64,000 nt of DNA from JAXHMM01 sp964528445 (GTDB lineage: Bacteria > Bacteroidota > Rhodothermia > Balneolales > Balneolaceae), in the NCBI GenBank assembly GCA_964528445.1, contig CAZGSL010000008.1, positions 1 through 64,000 on the forward strand, written 5' to 3'. This document shows positions 35,816 through 43,829 of this stretch, one piece after another. A program made the position numbers and the translations under genes. Numbering within the stretch: the first letter of the stretch is position 1; the number at the start of each line of letters is the position of its first letter. Below the pieces are notes generated by a model. That model had not been told where the DNA came from. It saw only the letters and a list, made by a program, of their open reading frames with translations, and made no database searches.

Positions 35816-37945
35816 TCAGTTCGTTTCGGCCCGTTCCGCCGTTTCGCGGACAACCCGCTCCTGGAGATCGCGGGGCACTTCGGCGTAATGGGAGAAGGCC
35901 CGGGAATAGCTGGCGCTCCCCTGCGTCATCGACTTGAGCCGGGTGGCGTAGTGGTCCAGCTCCTCCAGGGGAACCTGCGCCTTGATCTTCTGGATGGACC
36001 CCTCGGCGTCCATGCCCATGATCTGACCCCGTCGCGTACTCAAATCACTCATCACGTCCCCCATATGATCGGCGGGAACGGTGATTTCCAGTTCGTAGAT
36101 CGGCTCCAGGAGGCGGGGCCCGGCCTCCATAAACCCCTCCCTGAACGCCATGATCGCCGCGGTTTTAAACGCCGCCTCGTTGGAGTCCACCGAGTGCATG
36201 GATCCGTCGTACACCGAAATGCGCAGGTCCCGCACCCTGCAGTTGCTCATCGGACCGTGTTCCATCTTCTCCATGATGCCTTTCAGAATAGCGGGCATGA
36301 AGCGGTTGTCGATCACCCCGCCCACGATGCAGTTGCGGAACACCAGCTTCCCGCCCCACTCCAGTTCGATCTCCTGCGCCTCCCGCACCTTCAGGTCGTC
36401 GTGTTCGGGCATGTTGTCGGCCAGGGGCTCCATCAGCATGTAGACTTCGGCGTACTGCCCCGCTCCGCCGGTCTGTTTCTTGTGCCGGTAGTGAGCGCGC
36501 ACAGGCCGGGTAATGGACTCGCGGTAGGGAATGCGCGGCTGCACGAACGAGATATCCAGCCCGAAGCGATTCCGCAATACACTTCGAATCACGTCCAGGT
36601 GTTCCTCGCCCTGCCCGTGCAGAATGACCTGGTTCAGCTCCTGGCTGTGTTCCACCTGCAGGGAGGGGTCCTCGCGTCGAAGCTGGTGCAGGGCCTGTCC
36701 CAGCTTGTCCTCTTCCCCCTCGCTGTTGAGCGAGACGGCGGTTCGAATGTTGGGCTCGGGAAACGGAATGGGGGCGATCTCCGCCGGACTCCCTTTCCGG
36801 TGGAGGGTGTCGTTCACTCCGGTCTCCTTCAGTTTTACCGCCGCGCCGATATCGCCCGTCGAGAGCTCGTTCGCCTCCCGACGCTTCTCCCCGTTGACAA
36901 GGTAGAGCGTGGAGAGGCGGACGCCGTCGCCGGTCCTCCGGTTGACCAGGTCGGTCCCCGGCGCTGCGCGTCCCCCGTATACCCTGAAATAGAGCAGGTC
37001 GCCCACATGGGATTCCGCGCTGTTTTTGAACACGAAGAGGACCGGCGGGCCGTCCGGGTCCGCTTCAAACGCCTCCCCCCCGCCGGTCTGCGGCGGATTG
37101 GCCTCCAGCGGGTTGGGGGCGACGTTTCCCAGGAATCCCATGACCCTCCCGGTACCCATGTTACGCTCGGCACAGCAGCAGAAGAGGGGATAAATTTCGC
37201 CCGCCAGCAGCGATTTCTGAAGCCCTTCCCGCATCTGGGACTCCGTCAGTTCGCCCTGCTCGAGATAGAGGTCCAGCAGGGTCTCGTCGTTTTCCGCCAC
37301 GGCCTCCACCAGCTCGTTGTGAAGAAGGTCGGCCTGGGATTTCTGGGAATCGGGAATGGGCAGTTTGTCGGGTTTGCCCCCCTCCTCCGGGAATTCGTAC
37401 ATGGTCATCTTGAGCACGTCCACAATGGCGTGAAAATCTTCCCCTTCGCTGAAAGGGTACTGGACAACCACCACTCCCCGTCCGAACCGCTCTTTGGCCA
37501 TATCCACGGTCCGCTGAAAATCCGACTGGGGAGTGTCGGGCTTGTTCACGATAAAAAGCGAGGGGATGGCGTACTCCCGGGCGTATCGCCACGTCGACTC
37601 CGTTCCCACCTCCACGCCGTATTCAGAGTTGAGGGTGAAAATGGCGGTATCGGCCACCCGCAGGGCTCCCGCCACCTCCCCCACGTAGTCCGCCGTGCCG
37701 GGCGTGTCAATCAGGTTGATCTTGCTGCCCCGCCAGTCAAGGTTAAGGAAGGAGGAGTAAACCGATTTGCCCTTCTCCTTCTCGATTTCGCGGTAGTCGG
37801 AGCGCGTGGAGCCCTCTTCCACCGAACCCCGCCGGTCGATCGCGCCCGACTCGAACAGCATGGTTTCTGCCAGCGTGGTCTTTCCCGAACCGGCGTGGCC
37901 CAGCAGTGCCACGTTGCGAATTCTCTCAGGCGGATAGAGATTCAT
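35816..37945 (-). CDS. fusA2: EF-G2-type elongation factor paralogue lacking the catalytic His
   Basis: Translational GTPase of 709 residues with the EF-G domain order. G1 is GHAGSGKT (16-23), unlike canonical AHIDAGKT. G3 is DTPGT (80-84), where EF-G and EF-Tu have DTPGH: the His that activates water for GTP hydrolysis is Thr84. G4 is NKPD. Domain IV shows RPVRAHYRHKKQTGGAGQYAEV, and domain V ends near residue 690. EF-G2 proteins of other bacteria carry similar changes, and a Bacteroides EF-G2 has been reported to support translation without GTP hydrolysis. This gene is therefore a paralogue, not the main fusA. It is not linked to ribosomal protein genes here. Confidence 0.88.
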   Translation of the reverse strand: MNLYPPERIRNVALLGHAGSGKTTLAETMLFESGAIDRRGSVEEGSTRSDYREIEKEKGKSVYSSFLNLDWRGSKINLIDTPGTADYVGEVAGALRVADTAIFTLNSEYGVEVGTESTWRYAREYAIPSLFIVNKPDTPQSDFQRTVDMAKERFGRGVVVVQYPFSEGEDFHAIVDVLKMTMYEFPEEGGKPDKLPIPDSQKSQADLLHNELVEAVAENDETLLDLYLEQGELTESQMREGLQKSLLAGEIYPLFCCCAERNMGTGRVMGFLGNVAPNPLEANPPQTGGGEAFEADPDGPPVLFVFKNSAESHVGDLLYFRVYGGRAAPGTDLVNRRTGDGVRLSTLYLVNGEKRREANELSTGDIGAAVKLKETGVNDTLHRKGSPAEIAPIPFPEPNIRTAVSLNSEGEEDKLGQALHQLRREDPSLQVEHSQELNQVILHGQGEEHLDVIRSVLRNRFGLDISFVQPRIPYRESITRPVRAHYRHKKQTGGAGQYAEVYMLMEPLADNMPEHDDLKVREAQEIELEWGGKLVFRNCIVGGVIDNRFMPAILKGIMEKMEHGPMSNCRVRDLRISVYDGSMHSVDSNEAAFKTAAIMAFREGFMEAGPRLLEPIYELEITVPADHMGDVMSDLSTRRGQIMGMDAEGSIQKIKAQVPLEELDHYATRLKSMTQGSASYSRAFSHYAEVPRDLQERVVRETAERAETN

Positions 37946-38068
37946 GGGGAGCCTCCTTCTGCTTGGCCGGATCGGCCCCTGGCGTCTCGAAAGCGGCGGG
38001 CGGAAACGGAGATGCTCCCGGCTTTTCCCTCCAGGCGACCCGTCCGTTTAGCGGATGTTCGTCGTATC

Positions 38069-38099
38069 GCTAAATAATAGAAAAATGAACTCAAGCCAA
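38069..38099 (-). promoter_or_regulatory. Weak promoter candidate upstream of EF-G2
   Basis: Minus-strand TTGG (38099-38096), 19 bases, then TATTTAGC (38076-38069), in an AT-rich stretch about 120 bases upstream of the start at 37945. Only the spacing and the TA and T of the -7 box fit. Listed because it repeats the N19 layout seen elsewhere. Confidence 0.2.
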
Positions 38100-38168
38100 A
38101 ATAATTTATCCAGAATTTGCTAACATAAACGCCTCGCGAAAGCCCGAACTTCAAACGGCGTGCGTCCC

Positions 38169-39179
38169 ATGAAAGAGATCCTTCTTATTCAGACCGGCGG
38201 TACTATCGCCATGGACATGGGAGGCGGGGAGACCCCGGAGCTGGACCCCGGCCGCTGGGAGGAACTGATCTACGGGGAGATACCGGAACTCTCGCAGATC
38301 GCCTCCATCCATCCCGAAAAACTCTTTCTGGAAGACAGCTCCGACGTCAGCCCCCGTCACTGGGACCGCCTCATACGGCATATCGGGGAGCACTACGGGG
38401 AGTTCGACGGTTTTGTTATCCTCCACGGCACCGACACCATGGCCTACAGCGCCTCCGCCCTCTCGTTCGGCCTGCAAAATCTGCGGAAGCCGGTGATCTT
38501 CACAGGCAGCCAGGTGCCCATGAGCAACATCCGCAGCGACGCCCGCCGCAACCTGGTCAACGCCATCGAAATGGCCACTCTGCCGTTCAACGAGGTGGGC
38601 ATCTGTTTCAACGACTTTGTGTACCGCGGCAACCGCACTACCAAAATGAGCATCGGGGATTTCGACGCGTTCGACTCTCCGAACTTCCCGCCGCTCGCGG
38701 AGATCGGCCTGGAGATCGAACGCAATGCCTCGCCGGGAGGGGTTCAGCCCGAGGGCGACTTCCGGACGGATCCGGGGTTCGACGAGGGGGTCTTTCTCCT
38801 TAAAATCTTTCCGGGGCTCTCGCCGGCGTGGCTGGAACAGCTGAACCTGGAGGAGATACGTGCGGTCGTAGTGGAGGCGTTCGGCAGCGGCAACTTCCCG
38901 CTCCGGGAGCCCTACGGACTGGAGCCGTTCTTCCGGCGGTGCGTCCGCCGGGGCGTACAGCTGGTGATTACCTCGCAGGCGGCCTACGACGCGGTGGATC
39001 TCACCAAGTACCGGAGCGGAAGGGCGGTCCGGGAACTGGGCGCCCTGAGCGCGGGGGATATGACCACGGAGGCAACACTCACCAAAATGATGTACCTTTT
39101 GGCACACTGCTCCGGTCCGGACGAGGTACGCAGGCGGTTCGTCCGCAGCCTGGCCGGCGAAATCACGGAAACCGACTGA
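38169..39179 (+). CDS. Type I asparaginase
   Basis: Cytosolic hydrolase of asparagine to aspartate and ammonia, 336 residues from the ATG at 38169. A GTG three codons upstream is possible. The nucleophile motif is LIQTGGTIAMD (T9 and T12 region). The second motif is HGTDTMAYSA with T88-D89. The protein has no signal peptide, matching the AnsA-type cytosolic form rather than the periplasmic high-affinity enzyme. The exonuclease gene starts two bases after its stop. Confidence 0.94.
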   Translation: MKEILLIQTGGTIAMDMGGGETPELDPGRWEELIYGEIPELSQIASIHPEKLFLEDSSDVSPRHWDRLIRHIGEHYGEFDGFVILHGTDTMAYSASALSFGLQNLRKPVIFTGSQVPMSNIRSDARRNLVNAIEMATLPFNEVGICFNDFVYRGNRTTKMSIGDFDAFDSPNFPPLAEIGLEIERNASPGGVQPEGDFRTDPGFDEGVFLLKIFPGLSPAWLEQLNLEEIRAVVVEAFGSGNFPLREPYGLEPFFRRCVRRGVQLVITSQAAYDAVDLTKYRSGRAVRELGALSAGDMTTEATLTKMMYLLAHCSGPDEVRRRFVRSLAGEITETD

Positions 39180-39181
39180 CC

Positions 39182-39889
39182 ATGTTTTTTGTATTCGATA
39201 TCGAAACCGTTCCCGACTTCGACTTTATCCGCAGCGTGCTGGAGGATCCGGACGACGACAACGAGGCGATGATGCTGCAGGCCGGCGAAGAGCTCGCCCG
39301 CGGAAGCTCCGGATTCATGCCCCCCATGTACCACCGCATGATCTCGTGGGTGGGGCTCTGGATCGAGAACAACGGCATGCCCAGGCAGAAGGTGGGCTGG
39401 AGCGGGGAGGAGGAGAAGGAGGGGCTGGAGGAGCTCTTCGAGGCGCTGGGCACCTACAAGGATTTCGGTCTCATTCACCACAACGGGCGCTCCTTCGACC
39501 TGCCGGTGCTGCTCTACCGATCCATGAAGCACGGGCTCCAGATGCCGGTGCGCCTCAGCCACTACGACATCCGGTACCGCTACAGCAACGACAACGTGGA
39601 TTTGATGGACGAATTCAGCAACTACGGCGCCAGTTCCTGGCCCAAGCTGAAGCACCTGGGCATGCTGATCGATATCCCTTTCAAGCAGACGGGGGCAGGA
39701 GAGGATGTGCTGGCCATGTTCCGGGAGGGAGAGCTGGAGAAGATCGAACATTACTGCTACGAGGACGTCATGGCCACCTACATCGTCTGGCTTCACATGC
39801 GATTCACCACCGGCGCCATCGACCGGGAGCTTTTCGACAACCTGAAGGAGCGGGCGCTCGGCAAACTCTCCGAAATTCAGGACCAATAA
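39182..39889 (+). CDS. PolB-type predicted 3'-5' exonuclease
   Basis: A 235-residue protein starting at the ATG at 39182. The DEDD-type exonuclease motifs are visible: D6-I-E8 in FVFDIETVPDFD, the second in LIHHNGRSFDLPVLLYR, the third in YCYEDVMATYIVW. This matches the family of predicted exonucleases related to the PolB proofreading domain but without a polymerase. Its role in the cell is unknown; DNA repair or nucleic-acid turnover is an inference. It is linked to asparaginase by a two-base gap and probably co-transcribed. Confidence 0.87.
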   Translation: MFFVFDIETVPDFDFIRSVLEDPDDDNEAMMLQAGEELARGSSGFMPPMYHRMISWVGLWIENNGMPRQKVGWSGEEEKEGLEELFEALGTYKDFGLIHHNGRSFDLPVLLYRSMKHGLQMPVRLSHYDIRYRYSNDNVDLMDEFSNYGASSWPKLKHLGMLIDIPFKQTGAGEDVLAMFREGELEKIEHYCYEDVMATYIVWLHMRFTTGAIDRELFDNLKERALGKLSEIQDQ

Positions 39890-39902
39890 ACGGCCGGAGT
39901 CC

Positions 39903-39921
39903 CGGCGGGGCCAACCCGCCG
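39903..39921. terminator. GC hairpin between convergent genes, possible terminator
   Basis: CGGCGGG and CCCGCCG (39903-39909, 39915-39921) form a seven-pair stem with a five-base loop in the 57-base space between the exonuclease and glgC stops. No T run follows on either strand, so intrinsic termination is doubtful. Confidence 0.35.
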
Positions 39922-39946
39922 CTGCTGCCCTACCGGCGGACGTCCC

Positions 39947-41233
39947 TTAAATTTCCGTGCCGGCGGGAATGACCGAGTTCTTCGGCACGATCACAATGCC
40001 GTTCACCACGTGGTACTCCCCGTACTCTCCATCCTCGAGATGGTCCCCGCCCTCGATCCGCGCCCCGTCTCCTATCCGACAGTTTTTGTCGATGATGGCC
40101 CGCCCGATGACACAATCCTCCCCGATTCCCAGCTCCGGTCCTTCTTCCGGCTCGCTCTTCTGCTCGTGCTCTCCCGCCGGGAAAAAGTCGTTTCCCATGA
40201 TAATGGCGTTCTCTATGACAGTCCCCTTCCCGATTCGTGATCGGATCCCTATGACCGAGCGCTCGATGCGGCTCGCCTCCACGATACAGCCCTCCGCCAG
40301 TACCGAACGGCGGAAGGTAGTCCCGGAGAGTTTGGACGCGGGCAGCAGGCGCGCCCGGGTGTAGATCGTCGCTTCGTTGTCGTACAGGTTGAATCGGGGA
40401 AGCTCGTCGGTCAGCGCCAGGTTGGCCTCGTAAAAGGACTTGATGGTCCCGATGTCGGTCCAGTATCCGTCGAATTCGTAGCTGTCCACTTCGTAGTTCC
40501 CCGAGATGGCGCCAGGGATGATTTCGTTGCCGAAGTCGGTGGCGTCAGGGTGGTCCCGGAAGAGCTCGTGAAGCACCTCTTTCCGGAATACGTAGATGCC
40601 CATGGAGGCCAGGTACTCCCTCCCCTCCCGCCGAAAACGCTCGGGAGTCCGGGACTTCCACCGGTCCAGCTCCTCCTGTTCCGGTTTCTCCACAAAATCG
40701 GCGATGCGGCCGCTCTCGTCGGTTTTCATGATGCCGAATCCCGTCGCGTCCTCCGCCTTCACGGGGATGGTGGCAATGGTCAGGTCGGATCCACTCCGCT
40801 GGTGCTGGTTCATCAGCTTGTGGTAATCCATCTGGTAGAGCTGGTCGCCCGAGAGGATGAGCACGTGGTCGTGGCGGTGGTTCTCCATATGGTGCAGCGA
40901 CTGGCGCACCGCATCGGCCGTGCCCTGGTACCAGTTCTGGCTTTTGGGGGTCTGTTCGGCGGCCAGGATATCCACAAATCCCCTGCTGAAGACGTCGAAG
41001 TTGTAGGTGTTCTTGATATGGCGGTTCAGGGAGGCCGAGTTGAACTGGGTGAGCACGTAGATCCGCCGGATGCCCGAGTTGAGGCAGTTCGATATGGGAA
41101 TGTCGACCAGCCGGTATTTGCCCGCGATGGGAACGGCCGGCTTGGAGCGCAGTTTGGTCAGGGGAAACAGGCGGGTGCCCCTTCCCCCTCCCAGGATGAC
41201 GGCAATGACCGACGGATCCGTGAATTCTCTCAT
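39947..41233 (-). CDS. glgC: Glucose-1-phosphate adenylyltransferase
   Basis: Makes ADP-glucose from ATP and glucose-1-phosphate, the committed step of bacterial glycogen synthesis. The 428-residue protein has the nucleotidyltransferase start (VIAVILGGGRGTRLFPLT), KPAVPIAGKYRLVDIPISN, WYQGTADAVRQ, the VLILSGDQLYQMDY segment, EFDGYWTDIGTIKSFYEAN, and a left-handed beta-helix C-terminus (RSVLAEGCIVEAS, RIGKGTVIENAIIMG). The start overlaps the glgA stop by four bases (ATGA). Confidence 0.96.
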   Translation of the reverse strand: MREFTDPSVIAVILGGGRGTRLFPLTKLRSKPAVPIAGKYRLVDIPISNCLNSGIRRIYVLTQFNSASLNRHIKNTYNFDVFSRGFVDILAAEQTPKSQNWYQGTADAVRQSLHHMENHRHDHVLILSGDQLYQMDYHKLMNQHQRSGSDLTIATIPVKAEDATGFGIMKTDESGRIADFVEKPEQEELDRWKSRTPERFRREGREYLASMGIYVFRKEVLHELFRDHPDATDFGNEIIPGAISGNYEVDSYEFDGYWTDIGTIKSFYEANLALTDELPRFNLYDNEATIYTRARLLPASKLSGTTFRRSVLAEGCIVEASRIERSVIGIRSRIGKGTVIENAIIMGNDFFPAGEHEQKSEPEEGPELGIGEDCVIGRAIIDKNCRIGDGARIEGGDHLEDGEYGEYHVVNGIVIVPKNSVIPAGTEI

Positions 41234-42693
41234 GGTTTCAGCAGCTGGTTATAGAGGTTAATGTAGGATCTCGCGGAAGCGTTCCACGAAAAATCCTTGC
41301 CCATGACCTCGCGGCGGAGTTGCTCTATCCGCTCGGCCTGCCGGTGGAGCGCAAGCGCCCGCTCCACGGCTTTCACCGCCGGCGCAAGGGCGAATTCCCC
41401 GAAGGTAATGCCGTATCCCCCCGGCTCCTCCAGGTCCCGGACGGTGTCGCTCAGTCCCCCGGTGTCGCGCACCACGGGGATGGTGCCGTAACGCATGGAA
41501 TATAACTGATTCAGTCCGCACGGTTCCACCCGGGAGGGCATGACCAGGAAATCGCTGGCGGCGTAGATCTGGTGCGCCAGGCGCTCGTCGTACGCCAGGA
41601 CCGCGGCAAAGCGGCGGGACGCCCCCCCTCCGTACCACTCCCGCATGCTGCGGAACCGCTCCTCCAGCTCCTCGTTCCCGGTGCCCAGGACCAGGAAACG
41701 GGCGTTCGCATTTCGGTTCATAAAATCGGCGATGAGGTCGGGGAGCAGGTCGGCACCCTTCCCGGGCACGAGGCGGCCGATAAACGAAAGGAGCGGCCCC
41801 GCCTCCTCCCTCGGGTCCAGCTTTCCCTCCAGGCTCTGGCGGCACAGGTACTCCCTGTTGGCCCTCTTGCCTTCCGCCGCGTCGGCGGACCCGTAGTTCC
41901 GGTGAATGCTGGGATCCCGGGAAGGATCCCACTCCCCGGTGTCGATGCCGTTCAAAATACCGGTCGATTTCCCTTTCTCGTGCTCAAACAGCCGCTCCAG
42001 TCCACTGCCGCGGCGGCGAAGCTCTCTCAGGTAGGTGGGCGATACCGTGGTGAACCTCCAGCAGCACTTGAGTCCGGCGGCCAGGCTGTTGAGGGAATCT
42101 CCCCACTCCAGCAGGCCGCTCTCCCCCGGGGGAAACGCGGGCAGAAGCGCCACCTTCTCCCAGTCGTACCTGCCCTGGTACTCCGCGTTGTGAACGGTGA
42201 GGACGGTGGGAACCGAAGCCAGCTCCCCGAAGAGCGGGCAGCGTGTCATCATAAAGGGCACCAGTCCGGCATGATGGTCGTGACAGTGGACAAGGTCGAA
42301 GGAGATCTCTCCACCGATCATCCAGCGCAGGGCCGCCCGCTGAAACGCGATAAACCGCTCGGCCTCTCCCGCCTTCTCCCCCCCGCGGGAGGGGGTGCCC
42401 CCGTAGATCCCGCCTCCCCCGAACAGCCCGGGAAGCTCGGCGGTATAGAGATCGAATCCCAGGTCCGCCCCGGTGATTTTTTCGATGCGGCAGTGGTAGA
42501 GGTTGGCGACGGTGCCCGACCATACCACCTCGCGCCCGCGCTCCCGCAGCCAGGAGGTGCCGTAACCCGGGATGAGCACGGAGGCGGCAACCCCCTCTTT
42601 CCGCTGGTAGCGCGGCAGCGAGCCGGCCACGTCGGCCAGTCCCCCCACCTTGGCGGCGGGGTAGCATTCGGCGGCGAGATGCAGGATATCCAT
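41230..42693 (-). CDS. glgA: Glycogen synthase (GT5)
   Basis: Extends alpha-1,4-glucan from ADP-glucose. The protein is 487 residues from the ATG at 42693 (MDILHLAAECYPAAKVGGLADV); K15-V-G-G18 is the ADP-glucose-binding KxGG motif. FDLVHCHDHHAGLVPF, PTVLTVHNAEYQGRY and ILNGIDTGEWDPS are present. So is the C-terminal MPSRVEPCGLNQLYSMRYGT, with the conserved acidic residue E of EPCG. An upstream open stretch in frame has no family similarity. It lies upstream of glgC, so the operon order is glgA-glgC. A small CCGGC/GCCGG hairpin sits about 25 bases upstream of the ATG. Confidence 0.95.
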   Translation of the reverse strand: MDILHLAAECYPAAKVGGLADVAGSLPRYQRKEGVAASVLIPGYGTSWLRERGREVVWSGTVANLYHCRIEKITGADLGFDLYTAELPGLFGGGGIYGGTPSRGGEKAGEAERFIAFQRAALRWMIGGEISFDLVHCHDHHAGLVPFMMTRCPLFGELASVPTVLTVHNAEYQGRYDWEKVALLPAFPPGESGLLEWGDSLNSLAAGLKCCWRFTTVSPTYLRELRRRGSGLERLFEHEKGKSTGILNGIDTGEWDPSRDPSIHRNYGSADAAEGKRANREYLCRQSLEGKLDPREEAGPLLSFIGRLVPGKGADLLPDLIADFMNRNANARFLVLGTGNEELEERFRSMREWYGGGASRRFAAVLAYDERLAHQIYAASDFLVMPSRVEPCGLNQLYSMRYGTIPVVRDTGGLSDTVRDLEEPGGYGITFGEFALAPAVKAVERALALHRQAERIEQLRREVMGKDFSWNASARSYINLYNQLLKP

Positions 42694-42850
42694 GATCGGG
42701 AGCTGTTTCCGGCCGGCGTATGCCGGCGAAACTCTGAAAAAAGTTTTGCGTATGCCCTCTCCTTTTGAACTATTCAAACGGGGTGGTGCGTCCAAACGGA
42801 CCGGCGCACGCAGAAGGCAAGTAAAACAATCCGGCAGCGCCTGTCAACGC

Positions 42851-42881
42851 TTTGTTTTGCCGGGGATTCCTTTTAAGTTCG
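42851..42881 (+). promoter_or_regulatory. Bacteroidota-type promoter candidate for the ABC exporter
   Basis: TTTG at 42851-42854, 19 bases, then TAAGTTCG at 42874-42881. This matches the Bacteroidota -33 TTTG / -7 TAnnTTTG consensus at 11 of 12 places. The predicted start of transcription is about 20 bases before the ATG at 42907. The same N19-TAnnTTCG form occurs at 59717-59747. Confidence 0.55.
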
Positions 42882-42906
42882 AGGGCAAAATTTGAAAATC
42901 GACACG

Positions 42907-43827
42907 ATGGCCGTAATTGACGTCCGTAATATCAGCAAGACCTTCGGGGAGACCAGGGCGGTCGACCAGGTCAGCTTCCAGGTCTCCGAGGGGAAAATAT
43001 TCGGACTCTTGGGGCCCAACGGGGCGGGTAAAACCACCGCGCTTCGCATTATCAACTATATCCTGGTGCCCGACTCCGGCAGCGTCACCATCAACGGCCT
43101 CCAGGCCGGCCCGGAGACCCAGCGGATGATCGGCTACATGCCCGAGGAGCGGGGGCTCTATAAAAAGATGAAGGTGGGTGAGCAGCTCCTCTACCTGGCG
43201 CGGCTTAAAGGCATGGAAATTAACGAAGCCCGAGAGGCGATCCGGTACTGGCTGGACCGCTTCCAGGCAGCCGACTGGCTCGATAAAAAGGTGGAAGAGC
43301 TCTCCAAGGGGATGTCCCAGAAGATCCAGTTTATCGCCACCATCGCCCACGACCCGGATATCTACATCTTTGACGAGCCGTTCAGCGGACTCGATCCCAT
43401 TAACAGCGAAATGCTCCGGGAGATCGTCCTCGAACTGAAGGACCGGGGCAAAACCATCCTTTTCTCCACCCACCGGATGGAGCAGGTGGAGCAGATGTGC
43501 GACGAAATCTGCCTCTTCAACAACGGGCGCGCGGTGCTGCAGGGCAACCTGCGTGAGATCAAGCAGTCGTACGGGAAAAATACGGTAAACATCGAATTCG
43601 ACGGAGACGCCTCTTTCCTGGACCGGCTGGAGGACGTGCGCATCAACAACCGCTCCGCCAACTTCGCCGAAATCCGCGTGTTGGGAGACAACAGTATGCA
43701 GGAGATCCTCAAAACGGCCATGAGCCACGCGGAAATCCACCTCTTCGAACGGATCGAACCCTCGCTGACCGAGATTTTCATTTCCACGGTGGGAGAAGAC
43801 AACATCAATCCAAAGGAGCTGGGCTGA
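42907..43827 (+). CDS. ABC exporter ATP-binding protein (NatA type)
   Basis: ATPase of 306 residues from the ATG at 42907; an in-frame TTG five codons upstream is less likely. Walker A GPNGAGKTT is at 36-44. The signature LSKGMSQKIQ replaces the usual LSGGQ with LSKGM, as in NatA-type and other ABC-2 exporters. Walker B is IYIFDEPFSGLDP. The switch His is in FSTHRMEQVE. A C-terminal extension (about 235-306) is of the DUF4162 type. It pairs with the permease two bases downstream. The substrate is unknown; Na+ export has been shown for NatAB of Bacillus only. Confidence 0.93.
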   Translation: MAVIDVRNISKTFGETRAVDQVSFQVSEGKIFGLLGPNGAGKTTALRIINYILVPDSGSVTINGLQAGPETQRMIGYMPEERGLYKKMKVGEQLLYLARLKGMEINEAREAIRYWLDRFQAADWLDKKVEELSKGMSQKIQFIATIAHDPDIYIFDEPFSGLDPINSEMLREIVLELKDRGKTILFSTHRMEQVEQMCDEICLFNNGRAVLQGNLREIKQSYGKNTVNIEFDGDASFLDRLEDVRINNRSANFAEIRVLGDNSMQEILKTAMSHAEIHLFERIEPSLTEIFISTVGEDNINPKELG

Positions 43828-43829
43828 CC

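Noticed and set aside
35888..38077. A 729-codon open frame on the plus strand
   Set aside because: Mirror of the EF-G2 gene; low-complexity His, Val and Gly-rich translation with no known motif.
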